From the NCBI GenBank assembly GCA_938049385.1, contig CALIBQ010000010.1, positions 1 to 64,000 on the forward strand: 64,000 nucleotides of DNA, given 5' to 3'. Below are positions 17,231 to 25,884 of the stretch, one piece after another. This DNA is from an uncultured Anaerolineae bacterium (GTDB lineage Bacteria; Chloroflexota; Anaerolineae; JACIWP01). The position numbers and the translations under genes were made by a program. Under the pieces are notes generated by a model, which was not told where the DNA came from, made no database searches, and worked only from the letters and a program-made list of their open reading frames with translations. Position 1 is the stretch's first letter; each line of letters starts with the position of its first letter.

Positions 17231-18319
17231 TCACCTCCTGATGGTGTTGATAAGATGCCGGGCCACGCGCCCCAGGGTGGGAGGATGCAGGAGCATGTTG
17301 GCATAGCTGGCGTTGGCCATGGGGCAGGCGCATTCGCCGGCGGCAATGCTCCGCCGCAGTCGGCCGGCCCCCTCCCCGAACCAGATGCGCCGCAGGTCAT
17401 AATCCGCTCTGCGCAGGTTGCCAATGGGTTCGGCGCGGATACAGCAGGTCCACACATCCCCGTCGGGCGCGATGTGTCCGCTGGCCCAGCCGGCGTAGCA
17501 TGGGATGACCTGCCGGCGCTCGAACAGGATACGCTGGGCCAGGCGGTAGTATTCGGCGCGAAACGCCTGCGTGATGCGGGCAAAGCCGCCGAAGCGGTGT
17601 TCCGCCAGCCGCTGGATGAGGAACTCCGCCGCCCGGGCATATTCCTGCGGCGCTGGGGTGATGGGCAGTCCGACGGTGCCCAGTTCCCCCCGCTCCTCGG
17701 CGATTTCCGTGATGTATGAGTCCGGCTCCAGCGCCATCAGCCCCTCGTAGATGCGGGGGATTCCCCCCACGTTGAAGGTGGAGATGACGGTGTGAATGCT
17801 GATGGTCAGGTTGGGGTGGTCCAGGGCTTTCAGCCGGCGGTAGGTCTCCATGGCGCGCTGCCAGTTGCCCGGCACATTGCGGATGCGGTCGTGCCCCTCA
17901 CCCACATCGTCCAGGGAGAGGTTGATGCCGATCTGGGCCTTGGGTGCGGCGCGGGCAATGGCATCGGCGCCGGCCGCCACCCGTTCGGTCAGCAGGCCGT
18001 TGGTCGGGATGGTGATGACCGCTGGCCGGCACAGCTCATAGGCACTGCGGACGATCTCGACCAGATCATCCCGCAGGAACGGCTCTCCGCCGCTGAAGGT
18101 CATGTAATACGGTGTCTTCCCCAGATGCGCAAAGACACGCCGCCACTCCTCCAGGCTCAACTCATCTGCTTCTCTCTGCCAGACCTTACAGGTGCTACAG
18201 CGGGAGTTACAGCGGTAGGTAACGCTGATGACCAGGCTGAAGGGAAGCAGTCGCGGCCGGCCGAAGCGCCGGAAGAGCCAATATGCAGGCAGTCGAGGAA
18301 GCAGGCACGCCAGGGACAC
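17231..18319 (-). CDS. Radical SAM protein with C-terminal SPASM-like cysteines
   Basis: A 362-residue radical SAM enzyme. Cys37, Cys41 and Cys44 form the CxxxCxxC motif ([13 protein letters not shown]) that holds the 4Fe-4S cluster, followed by [11 protein letters not shown] and TIPTNGLL, the SAM-binding elements. The C-terminus has further cysteines ([33 protein letters not shown]), as in SPASM-type proteins that bind a second cluster and act on peptides or carbohydrates. The GTG start at 18319 lies nine bases after the methyltransferase gene. Substrate unknown. Confidence 0.87.
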   Translation of the reverse strand: MSLACLLPRLPAYWLFRRFGRPRLLPFSLVISVTYRCNSRCSTCKVWQREADELSLEEWRRVFAHLGKTPYYMTFSGGEPFLRDDLVEIVRSAYELCRPAVITIPTNGLLTERVAAGADAIARAAPKAQIGINLSLDDVGEGHDRIRNVPGNWQRAMETYRRLKALDHPNLTISIHTVISTFNVGGIPRIYEGLMALEPDSYITEIAEERGELGTVGLPITPAPQEYARAAEFLIQRLAEHRFGGFARITQAFRAEYYRLAQRILFERRQVIPCYAGWASGHIAPDGDVWTCCIRAEPIGNLRRADYDLRRIWFGEGAGRLRRSIAAGECACPMANASYANMLLHPPTLGRVARHLINTIRR

Positions 18320-18328
18320 TGCGAGACA

Positions 18329-19180
18329 TTACCTCGCTTTCACGGCTATGAGATAGCGGTGATGTGCCCATACGGCCTTGAGCGGCCAGGGCAGAGGCGC
18401 CCGGTCCAGGAAAGCGTACTTCATGACGCGGGTGCGCAGGTCCGGCTGGCGCCCGAGATAGTATTCCATGATGTTCCAGGACCAGGATGTGCCGGTGAAG
18501 CGGCGTTCCAGACGTTGGGAGCGGATGCCCAGCCGGCGCAGGACCTCCGCCGCCGGCATGACTGTATCGGGCCAGGGAGGCACATCCAGCACTCCCTGCG
18601 CCGTGATGCGCAGGCCGGCTTCCTCCAAGGTTCGGCGGATGCGGCCCATATCCGCCCAGCGCTCATCCACACAGCGCACAAATTCCGGCTCCAGCACATG
18701 TTTGCGCAACCAGTACCCGACCTGTAGGTTGTTGGGCATGGCGACGAAGACCACCCGCCGGCTCAGCCGCGCCAGCTCGCGCAGAAGGCCGGCGGGGTCG
18801 GACAAGTACCACAGTCCCGCCCACTCCCAGCACAAGTCAAAGGATTCATCTTCAAAGGGAAGATGCGCCCAATCCCCGACGGCCACCAGCCGGACGGGCA
18901 GTCCCAGCTCGCCCCAAACGCGCTGGACGCCGGCCAGCCGCGCGGGGTTATCGTCGGCCAGGGTAACCTCACAGCCGGCCTGCGCCAGGGGCGCGGAATT
19001 GATGCCGGTGATGCCGGCCATGCCGTAGATCGGCGCCTCCAGCACCGTCCGGATGGGATACTGCTTCAGGAGGTCCAGCAGGAAGTCGTTCAGCACGAAG
19101 CGCTCATAGACCAGGCCAAGGCCCTCGTTGTAATCGCGCAGGTGCTGTTCCCAGGCCGGTTGAGCGGGCATATGGGTCAC
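18329..19180 (-). CDS. Class I SAM-dependent methyltransferase-like protein
   Basis: A 283-residue protein with a Rossmann-type SAM fold: TVLEAPIYGMAGITG replaces the common E/DxGxGxG loop, then EVTLADDNPARLAGVQRVW, LPFEDESFDLCWEWAGLWYLSDP, and a strand with RRVVFVAMPN. Because motif I is unusual the activity is less certain than the fold. Its ATG overlaps the stop of the arsA-like gene by four bases (19177-19180), so the two are translationally coupled. Confidence 0.75.
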   Translation of the reverse strand: MTHMPAQPAWEQHLRDYNEGLGLVYERFVLNDFLLDLLKQYPIRTVLEAPIYGMAGITGINSAPLAQAGCEVTLADDNPARLAGVQRVWGELGLPVRLVAVGDWAHLPFEDESFDLCWEWAGLWYLSDPAGLLRELARLSRRVVFVAMPNNLQVGYWLRKHVLEPEFVRCVDERWADMGRIRRTLEEAGLRITAQGVLDVPPWPDTVMPAAEVLRRLGIRSQRLERRFTGTSWSWNIMEYYLGRQPDLRTRVMKYAFLDRAPLPWPLKAVWAHHRYLIAVKAR

Positions 19181-20367
19181 TTCTCCTGTGCGGTGTGCTG
19201 GGAATTCTCGGCGAAGGTGACGGTCAGGACGTTATCGGCGTACTGGGCGCCCAGCACCTGCCGGCCGGCCAGCACTCTCGGCAGTAACAGGGTGCGCTTG
19301 AAATTGCCGATGTGGATGACCAGCTCACGCACGCCGGCGAGGAGCTGGATAGCCTCTTTGGGCGCCAGCGCCAGGGGCAGGCGCAGGTAATAGCGGTCCT
19401 CATCCTTTTCCACCGTCTGGGTGCGCCCCTGGAAATACAGCTTGGTCGGGTCATCGTCGCCGTAAATGCGCTCCGCCATGCGCCGGAGCATCTCCAGGCC
19501 GACCACCTCGTCCTCGAACATGGGGACCAGGCGCATGGGAAGGGGCGAGAACATTTCCTCGACCATCTGGAGGTAGCGCGCCTGGGTCTGGCGCCAGGTG
19601 TCGAAGTAAGGGCCGGCGGCATCGGCCGGCAGTACCCGGTTGACGACGACCAGGTCCACCGAGTAGCCGTAGAGGTTGAGATAGGTCAAGGCACGCTGGG
19701 CTTCCTTGATGACCATCTTCTCCGGGTTCAGCACAATGCGCGCCGAGGACAGCGCGGGGTCAGTCAGCAGTTGATGCATGCGTTCCAGCTCGCGGATCAA
19801 CTGCTCGATAGTGCGGAAGAAATGGTCCTCCGGGATGGGCATGTCGGTTACAGCCCGCAAGATAGGGCGTGAGAGCTGGATCGCCTTGGTCTGGATAGGA
19901 AAGATGCGGTCCAGGTACCAACGCGCCATTTCCGGGAAGGCCAGGAGCTGAAGCGTCGCGCCGGTGGGGGCACTGTCAATGATGATGACATCGTAATTGC
20001 CCGTGTCATGCAGGTAAACGATCTGCAGGAGGCTGGCCAGCTCCTCCATGCCGGGCAGGACAGCGGTCTCCTCCGCCAACAGTTGGTCCAGCCCGCGCCA
20101 GGCCAGCAGGGCGGAAAGATACTCCTGCACGGTGCCCCAGTATTTCTCCATTTGATGGAGCAGGTCAATCTCCTGCCCCCACAAGTTATCGGTGATAGGG
20201 GTAGGCTCGGCCCCCAGCGGCATATCAAAGGAATCGGCCAGGCTGTGGGCGGGGTCCGTGCTCACCACGATGGTACGGTAGCCCAGGTCAGCACAGCGGA
20301 GCGCCGTGCTGGCCGAGACGCTGGTCTTGCCCACGCCCCCCTTGCCCGTGTACAGCAGAATGCGCAT
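19177..20367 (-). CDS. ArsA/Get3-family ATPase with C-terminal HSP20-like domain
   Basis: A 396-residue single-domain ATPase of the ArsA/Get3 family. The deviant Walker A is GKGGVGKTSVS (residues 9-19), switch I has STDPAHSLADSF and switch II IIIDSAPTGATLQLL. The last 80 residues (YYLRLPLALAPKEAI ... VLTVTF) look like the ArsA-HSP20 beta-sandwich found in many bacterial homologues. Only one cysteine (Cys25) is present, so the arsenite site of true ArsA is missing and arsenic resistance is unlikely. It leads a four-gene operon with a methyltransferase, a radical SAM enzyme and a membrane protein. A targeting or chaperone role is plausible but unproven. Confidence 0.88.
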   Translation of the reverse strand: MRILLYTGKGGVGKTSVSASTALRCADLGYRTIVVSTDPAHSLADSFDMPLGAEPTPITDNLWGQEIDLLHQMEKYWGTVQEYLSALLAWRGLDQLLAEETAVLPGMEELASLLQIVYLHDTGNYDVIIIDSAPTGATLQLLAFPEMARWYLDRIFPIQTKAIQLSRPILRAVTDMPIPEDHFFRTIEQLIRELERMHQLLTDPALSSARIVLNPEKMVIKEAQRALTYLNLYGYSVDLVVVNRVLPADAAGPYFDTWRQTQARYLQMVEEMFSPLPMRLVPMFEDEVVGLEMLRRMAERIYGDDDPTKLYFQGRTQTVEKDEDRYYLRLPLALAPKEAIQLLAGVRELVIHIGNFKRTLLLPRVLAGRQVLGAQYADNVLTVTFAENSQHTAQEK

Positions 20368-20422
20368 GATGGTGCTTTCAACCTCTCAGCCCCGCGCCGG
20401 CGGGGAAGTTTTCGGTCCCAAC

Positions 20423-20451
20423 ATTATACCATGCTCACCCGCGCTTGCCAA
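20423..20451 (-). promoter_or_regulatory. Promoter of the arsA-like operon
   Basis: TTGGCA (20451-20446) and TATAAT (20428-20423) on the minus strand, 17 bases apart. The leader contains a GC-rich hairpin (CCCCGCC / GGCGGGG). Confidence 0.7.
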
Positions 20452-20464
20452 TTCGTTCGCCGAG

Positions 20465-20874
20465 GGTATTGAAAAAGTACTGTGGGTGGCCATGGCCCGA
20501 AACACCCCACCCCCCACACCCCTTCCTCGTGTACGGGGAAGGGGACGGGAGTTGGGGCTTCAGCACCTTCTTGGCCGCTCTCGACTTGGCCCAGGGGGCG
20601 ATCACCCGCTTGTCGCCAGTTCGCCGGCGGCTGGAAGCCGCCGGCTAAGGAAGCGAAGCCCCGCAGGGGCTTGGCACCGTAAGCCTGGTGCTTCAGCACC
20701 GGGCGAAGTGTTCGCGGACACCGCCGCCGTTTCAACTGCCAGGCTTTTCCAACGCGGCCTGGCGGCGGAAGCCACGGCAGTAACTGCGAAGCCTGCGCAG
20801 GCTTCGCGAAGTCGGCCGGCGCCGACTTCGCAGGCGCAGCCGTAGTTTCCACTGCCAGGCTTTTTCAACACCCG
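20465..20874. repeat. Composite intergenic repeat block
   Basis: About 410 bases of non-coding repeats between two divergent promoters. The ends are GGTATTGAAAAAGTAC and CTTTTTCAACACCC. Inside are a hairpin around CCTTCCTCGTGTACGGGGAAGG, the 120-base module shared with 13734-13853, and palindromes GCGAAGCCTGCGCAGGCTTC and GAAGTCGGCCGGCGCCGACTTC that also occur at 62876-63074. It looks like two or more elements inserted in or beside one another. Confidence 0.75.
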
Positions 20875-20885
20875 CAAAATCGCCC

Positions 20886-20914
20886 TTGACTTTCCTGCCG
20901 GGTCATGCTATAAT
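20886..20914 (+). promoter_or_regulatory. Promoter of the transporter-operon gntR gene
   Basis: TTGACT (20886-20891), 17 bases, TATAAT (20909-20914) with an upstream TGC making it an extended -10. The predicted transcript starts near 20921. Confidence 0.8.
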
Positions 20915-20950
20915 ATTCATAGTTGTATGATGACCTGATGAGTATATCAC

Positions 20951-20960
20951 ATGACGTCAT
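20951..20960. promoter_or_regulatory. Palindrome, candidate GntR operator
   Basis: The perfect 10-bp palindrome ATGACGTCAT lies between the predicted transcription start and the ribosome site of the GntR gene, where a repressor would block elongation. GntR-family operators are short palindromes of this kind, but the match is not diagnostic. Confidence 0.4.
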
Positions 20961-20979
20961 ATGTCAGGGAGGTGTACAG

Positions 20980-21705
20980 GTGCAAGAACTGCTGATGGCC
21001 CCCGTGAAGCGACAGCGCCTCCACGAAATCATCGCCGACCGCCTGCAGGAGATGATCGTGCGCGGGGAGTACCGCGCCGGCGAGGCCCTCCCTACCGAGA
21101 ACGAGATGGCCGAGCAGTTCCAAGTCAGCCGCACCGTCGTGCGCGACGCCATCCGGGTCCTGGCCACCAAGGGCTTGGTGGAAATCCGCCACGGCATCGG
21201 CACCTTCGTCACCCAAAGCGGGCGCGACCGCCTGGCGGAAGCCATCGCCCTGTCCGTGCGGCGCGGCGATTACACCCCCTGGGAACTCTACCTGGTGCGC
21301 CGCGCCCTGGAGCTGGTCGTCATCGAAGAGGCCATCCACAACGCCACCTCCGAGCACATCGCGGCCATGCGCCAGGCCATGGACGATTACGAACAGAACG
21401 CCTTTGACGCCCAGAAAGCGGTTGAAGCCCATATCCGCTTTCATAGGATCATGCTGGAATCCACCGGCAAGCGCATCCTCATGGACCTGCTGGAACCCAT
21501 CACAGTCTTCCGCATCCCATACGAGTGGGGCACCGAAAAGGGCGAGGTGCCGGACCCACAGCGCTATGCCGCCGGCCACCGCCGCATCGTGGATGCCATC
21601 GAGGCGCGCGACCTGGAACGCGCCCGACAGGCCATGCTGGACCACCTGGCCGACCTGGAGCGGCGCGCCCGCCGCGCCATGGAAGCTAGACAGCCGGCTG
21701 AATAA
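20980..21705 (+). CDS. GntR-family transcriptional regulator (FadR/FCD subgroup)
   Basis: A 241-residue regulator with an N-terminal winged helix (LPTENEMAEQFQVSRTVVRDAIRVLATKGLVEIRHGIGTFV is its recognition part, split here across residues of about 35-75) and a C-terminal FCD helical domain. A frame is open from 20923, but GTG 20980 has AGGGAGG seven bases upstream and lies well behind the predicted transcription start. It is 127 bases before the substrate-binding protein gene and is probably the regulator of the uptake operon; acidic sugars or their derivatives are common effectors for this subgroup. Confidence 0.87.
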   Translation: MQELLMAPVKRQRLHEIIADRLQEMIVRGEYRAGEALPTENEMAEQFQVSRTVVRDAIRVLATKGLVEIRHGIGTFVTQSGRDRLAEAIALSVRRGDYTPWELYLVRRALELVVIEEAIHNATSEHIAAMRQAMDDYEQNAFDAQKAVEAHIRFHRIMLESTGKRILMDLLEPITVFRIPYEWGTEKGEVPDPQRYAAGHRRIVDAIEARDLERARQAMLDHLADLERRARRAMEARQPAE

Positions 21706-21832
21706 TCAGGCCTTTGCTCATCCCAGCGCATCAACATCTTGGATTGGAAAGGAGGGTGACCCAGAACAAAAAGATTCGCGTTTGCCTCGAAAAACCGTAA
21801 CACATTCTAATCTTCAGTAAGGAGGGAGTACT

Positions 21833-23638
21833 ATGCGTCGGTTGTCGTATGCGTTGCTGGCCATCCTGGTCATCGTCATGATGCTGACCGCCTGCGCTCC
21901 CGCCACCCCGCAGGTCGTCGAAAAGGTGGTGAAGGAGACCGTGGTAGTCAAAGAGACCGTGCCCGTCAAGGAAACGGTCGTGGTCAAGGAAGTGGTCACC
22001 CCCACCCCTGTGCCTCCGCCCATCAAGAAAGGCGGCCCGGTGTTCATCGGCACGGGCGGCATGACCGGCAAACACTTCAACCCCATCTGGATGACGTCCA
22101 ACCCGCAGTTCCTGGCCTTCCCGCTGATCCTGCCGGCCCTCACCTGGTTCGATAACAATGTCCAACCTATCCCCCACCTGGCTACCTCTATTGACGTCAA
22201 TGAAGATGCGACCGAGTACATCTTCCACCTGCCAGAGAACGCCAAGTGGAGCGACGGCACGCCACTCACCGCCGATGATGTGGTCTTCACCTATCACCTG
22301 GCCATTCACCCCGTCGTCGGCCAGGCGGTCTGGGCCAACAACTTCTCCAGCGTGAAGGGCGCCACCGAGTACCAGAAGGGCGAGGCCGACAAGATCGAGG
22401 GTATCCAGGCGGTAGATGCCCATACGGTGCGTTTCGAGCTGAAACAGCCCAACGCCGCTTTCCTGTTCAACACCTACCTGGGTATTCTGCCCAAGCACAT
22501 CCTGGGCGAGGTGCCGCCGGAAGAGCTGGAGAAGCACCCGTATGTGGATGCCCCCACGGTGACCTCCGGCCCGTATGATTTCGTGGAATTCGTGCCCGAG
22601 CAGTACATCCACCTGAAGAAGAAGGCCGATTACTGGGGAACGCCGGCCACGCTGGATGAGGTCTACATCAAGCTCTTCGAGTCCACCGCCACCACGCTGG
22701 CCCAGTTGGAAGCCGGCGAGATCGACGTTGCCCTCATCCCGCCCGAGGAATTGGAGCGCTTCGAGGGACTGCCGTACATCGAGGTCGCCAAGGTCAAGGG
22801 CATCGGCTACTACGTCACACATTTCGACTTCCGCAACGCGGAGCAGATCGCCCAGCTCAATAAGCCCAAGGATCAGGGCGGCAAGGGCTACAGCATCACC
22901 AAGACGCCCAAGCCCTACCTCCAGGACAAGCGCTTCCGCCAGGCCCTGGCCTATGCTGTGGACGCCAATGCGGTCATCCAGGTGGTCGCCGGCGGTGAAG
23001 CCACCCCCATCTACAGCTCCATCTTCGGCCCGGAATGGGCGGTCAACCCGAACCTCAACAAGTACGACCGCGATATCAACAAGGCCAAGGAGCTGATGAC
23101 CGCGGCCGGCGTCACGTTCGACGAAAAGGGCACTGCCCTGTGGGAAGGCAAGCCCATCACCCTGGTCTACTTGTCCAACACCTCCGAAGAAGCGCGCAAG
23201 CTCGGCGAGGTGCTCCAGCAACAGCTCAGCGAAGTCGGCATTCGGCTGGACATCAAACTGGTCACCAGCTCGGCCTTCCTGAGCGCGGCCATCAACGGCG
23301 AAGGTGACCTCATCCGCAACGCCGGCGGCCGCTTTGGCGCCGACCCCAGCGTCTCCTCGCTGTATTACACCTGCAAGGCCGGCTGGGCAGAGCTCGTCAT
23401 CGGCTTCTGCAACCCCCGCTTCGACGAGCTGATGAGCCAGGGCGTCGCCACCAGCGACATCAAGGAGCGGCAGAAGATTTACTGGGAAGCCAGCGCCATC
23501 CTGAACGAGGAGCTTCCCAGCCTCTTCTTCTACACGCCCAACGTCTTCTTCGGCATCAACAAAGGCCTCAAGGGCCTGAAGCCCAGCGCCGACCCAGGCT
23601 ACTTGACCTGGAACATCATCGAATGGTATTTTGAGTAA
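21833..23638 (+). CDS. ABC transporter substrate-binding lipoprotein, family 5
   Basis: A 601-residue lipoprotein of the oligopeptide/nickel/sugar binding-protein family (SBP_bac_5). The signal peptide ends in a lipobox LTAC with Cys21 as lipid anchor, followed by a Val/Lys/Glu-rich, coiled linker of about 35 residues (VVKETVVVKET) and a TP-rich hinge. The mature domain has family elements such as WSDGTPLTADDVVFTYH and VDAHTVRFELKQPNAAFL. AAGGAGGG precedes the ATG by six bases. Family 5 proteins bind peptides, but in neighbourhoods with glycosidases they often bind oligosaccharides; a sialidase-type gene lies in the same operon. Confidence 0.93.
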   Translation: MRRLSYALLAILVIVMMLTACAPATPQVVEKVVKETVVVKETVPVKETVVVKEVVTPTPVPPPIKKGGPVFIGTGGMTGKHFNPIWMTSNPQFLAFPLILPALTWFDNNVQPIPHLATSIDVNEDATEYIFHLPENAKWSDGTPLTADDVVFTYHLAIHPVVGQAVWANNFSSVKGATEYQKGEADKIEGIQAVDAHTVRFELKQPNAAFLFNTYLGILPKHILGEVPPEELEKHPYVDAPTVTSGPYDFVEFVPEQYIHLKKKADYWGTPATLDEVYIKLFESTATTLAQLEAGEIDVALIPPEELERFEGLPYIEVAKVKGIGYYVTHFDFRNAEQIAQLNKPKDQGGKGYSITKTPKPYLQDKRFRQALAYAVDANAVIQVVAGGEATPIYSSIFGPEWAVNPNLNKYDRDINKAKELMTAAGVTFDEKGTALWEGKPITLVYLSNTSEEARKLGEVLQQQLSEVGIRLDIKLVTSSAFLSAAINGEGDLIRNAGGRFGADPSVSSLYYTCKAGWAELVIGFCNPRFDELMSQGVATSDIKERQKIYWEASAILNEELPSLFFYTPNVFFGINKGLKGLKPSADPGYLTWNIIEWYFE

Positions 23639-23721
23639 GCGGGCTTCGGCCCAGGCGGCACAGCAGGTCGGGGTTCCCCCGGCCTGCTGTGCCCTACCAT
23701 CACAGCGATCAGGTCGGGAAC

Positions 23722-24681
23722 ATGAGCAAATACATCATACGCCGGCTCCTCATCTCCATCCCTGTACTGCTCGGCATCACGGTCATCGTCTTTCTGCTCA
23801 TCCATTTCGCCCCGGGCGACCCGGTCATGGGCATGATTGACCCCACCCAGGGCAGTTTCAGCGCCGAACTCATCGAGCGCGAGCGCGCCCGCCTTGGGCT
23901 GGACAAACCCCTCCCCGTCCAGTATGTCATGTGGCTGGGGCGCGTCCTGCGCGGCGATCTGGGTTATTCCCTTATTACTCATAAACCAGTGGCCAAACTG
24001 ATCGGTGAGCGCATTTGGCCCACGGTCCAGCTCACCCTCTCCGCCCTGCTCCTGAGCATCGTCGTGGGCGTAACGATCGGTATTATCTCCGCGGTGAAGC
24101 AATACTCGTGGATCGACTACCTCACCACGCTTTTCTCCTTCGCCGCGGTGAGCGTGCCGGGCTTCTTCCTAGCCCTCGGTCTAATCTTCATCCTGGCCCT
24201 GAAACTCCAGTGGCTCCCCACCTCCGGCATGCAGACACTGGGACAGCCCTTTTCGGTGGGGGACCGCCTGAAGCATATGATTATGCCAGTGATGGTGCTA
24301 TCGGTGACCATCACGGCGCCCTTGGTGCGCTACGCCCGCTCCTCCATGCTGGATGTACTGCGTCAAGATTACGTGAATGCCGCCCGGGCCAAAGGACTGC
24401 GCGAATGGGTAGTGATTCTACGGCACGCCCTGCCCAACGCGCTCATCCCGCTGGTCACGGTCGTCGGACTGCGCCTGCCGGCCCTCTTCGAGGGCTCCGT
24501 CATCGTCGAGCAAATCTTCCACTGGCAGGGCATGGGCTCACTCAACATTTGGGCGGTGATGAACCAGGACTACACCACCCTGATGGGGCTGAACATGTTC
24601 ACCGCCATCCTGGTGCTGGGCGCTAACCTGCTCACCGACATCGCCTATGCTATCGTTGACCCACGCATCAAGTACGAGTGA
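23722..24681 (+). CDS. ABC transporter permease, DppB/OppB type
   Basis: A 319-residue integral membrane permease with about six helices. The start MSKYIIRRLLISIPVLLGIT is typical for this family, which decides ATG 23722 over the ATG at 23689. The EAA loop (DYVNAARAKGLREWVVILRHAL) that docks with the ATPase is intact. It forms the channel with the second permease at 25885. No ATP-binding subunit is encoded between here and the end of the operon. Confidence 0.93.
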   Translation: MSKYIIRRLLISIPVLLGITVIVFLLIHFAPGDPVMGMIDPTQGSFSAELIERERARLGLDKPLPVQYVMWLGRVLRGDLGYSLITHKPVAKLIGERIWPTVQLTLSALLLSIVVGVTIGIISAVKQYSWIDYLTTLFSFAAVSVPGFFLALGLIFILALKLQWLPTSGMQTLGQPFSVGDRLKHMIMPVMVLSVTITAPLVRYARSSMLDVLRQDYVNAARAKGLREWVVILRHALPNALIPLVTVVGLRLPALFEGSVIVEQIFHWQGMGSLNIWAVMNQDYTTLMGLNMFTAILVLGANLLTDIAYAIVDPRIKYE

Positions 24682-24688
24682 GGCCGGC

Positions 24689-25798
24689 ATGGGCAAAGGC
24701 ACGCAACCAGACGGGCTGAGGCTGTGGTGCGGCATCGGCGGGGTCTATTATTACCCCCGGCCGGCCCAGAAGCCGGCCATCCGCGGCTTCCTGGACCAGT
24801 GTGCCGCGGCCGGCATCCGCACCCTCCTGCCCTACTTCAGCTTCTTCCATTCGGGAGAGCCGGCCGTCCTGCGCTTCGAGCACGGCCGCCGGCCGTGGGA
24901 CCCGCGCGCCGTGCTGGCCCCCCTGCACTTCTACGCCGACCTGGGGTGGGACCCCCTGGCGTTTTTCACGGACGAGGCGCGCCGGCGGGGACTGCAGGTC
25001 ATCCCCTACACCGCGCCGGACATTGACGGCTCCTGCTTCCCCAACTGGCACTCACCGGTGGGCGAGAAACTGCCCATCCTGACCGTGACCGCCTTCGCCA
25101 ACGAACACCCGGAGATGTGGGCACGCACCGCAGTGGGCGAGGATTCCCTGGCGGCCGCCGGCTGTGTGCGGATGAGCTTCGGCTTCGCTGAGGCGCGAGC
25201 GTACCGCGCCGGCCAGCTCGCCGCCCTCGTGCGCCGCTGTGGGTGCGCCGGCATCGAGCTGGAATTCCTGTGCGGTAGAGAAGCGGCCAGTCCTTTCGGG
25301 TTCGAAGCGCCCATCGTGCGGAGCTTTGAGGAGGCCTATGGCCGAACGCCGGCCGGCGCCGAGGATGAGGAATGGCTGAGGCACCGCGCCAGCTTCACCA
25401 CCCGCTTCATCCGCGAACTGCGCCAGGCCCTGCCCGCCGGCACTATCCTATCCGCGGCAGTTTCCGGTGAGCCGGATACGGCATCCCGCTGGGGCTATGA
25501 TTGGCCGGCCTGGGCGCGGGAAGGCCTCATGGATGCCGTTACCCTGCGGCTGATGACCAATGACATCGAGTCCATCGCCGGCCAGGTGCGCGCCGCTCGG
25601 CAGGCCATTGGAGATGCGGCCCTCCTGGTGGCGCAGTTATGCTGTTGGGGCGAGCGCCGCCTTTCCACCATGGACGATATCCTGGGCGCGGCGCATGCGG
25701 CGAGAGAGGCCGGCGCCGATGCCGTCGGTGTTTACCGCGCCGACAGTGTGCAGGCACTGGAGCTGTGGCCGGCCTTGAAAACGCTGGCCGGCGAATAG
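24689..25798 (+). CDS. TIM-barrel, glycoside-hydrolase-like protein of unknown function
   Basis: A 369-residue soluble protein without a signal peptide, read seven bases after the upstream permease gene. Its pattern of strands and acidic ends (IRTLLPYFSFFHSG, GLQVIPYTAPDIDG, CAGIELEFLCG, GTILSAAVSGEPD) resembles the putative glycoside-hydrolase-like TIM barrels, with Glu residues of IELEF in a catalytic-like position. I do not recognise a named family. Its position between two permease genes of one importer suggests it processes the imported compound in the cytoplasm. The start ATG 24689 is chosen over 24647 because the latter overlaps the permease. Confidence 0.6.
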   Translation: MGKGTQPDGLRLWCGIGGVYYYPRPAQKPAIRGFLDQCAAAGIRTLLPYFSFFHSGEPAVLRFEHGRRPWDPRAVLAPLHFYADLGWDPLAFFTDEARRRGLQVIPYTAPDIDGSCFPNWHSPVGEKLPILTVTAFANEHPEMWARTAVGEDSLAAAGCVRMSFGFAEARAYRAGQLAALVRRCGCAGIELEFLCGREAASPFGFEAPIVRSFEEAYGRTPAGAEDEEWLRHRASFTTRFIRELRQALPAGTILSAAVSGEPDTASRWGYDWPAWAREGLMDAVTLRLMTNDIESIAGQVRAARQAIGDAALLVAQLCCWGERRLSTMDDILGAAHAAREAGADAVGVYRADSVQALELWPALKTLAGE

Positions 25799-25809
25799 TA
25801 ACGAAATTC

Positions 25810-25836
25810 TCCTTTTCCCCGTGCACGGGGAAAGGA
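25810..25836. repeat. Palindromic hairpin in the transporter operon
   Basis: CCCCGTGCACGGGG is a perfect 14-bp palindrome with CCTTTT / AAAGG arms. It resembles the CCTTCCTCGTGTACGGGGAAGG hairpin inside the repeat block at 20465-20874, so it is probably another small dispersed repeat. There is no T-run, so it is not an obvious terminator. Confidence 0.6.
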
Positions 25837-25884
25837 GGCGGGGCACCTTGACCCTGAACGATACTACGCAATGGGGAAGCTGAC

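Noticed and set aside
19177-20367. Arsenite-pump ATPase function for the ArsA-like gene
   Set aside because: Only a single cysteine is present, no arsenite-binding triad, and no arsB, arsC or arsR gene is nearby.
21769-21813. A 14-codon open frame (GTG start) before the binding-protein gene
   Set aside because: The GGAGG sits directly against the GTG, leaving no spacing, and the peptide has no leader-peptide features.
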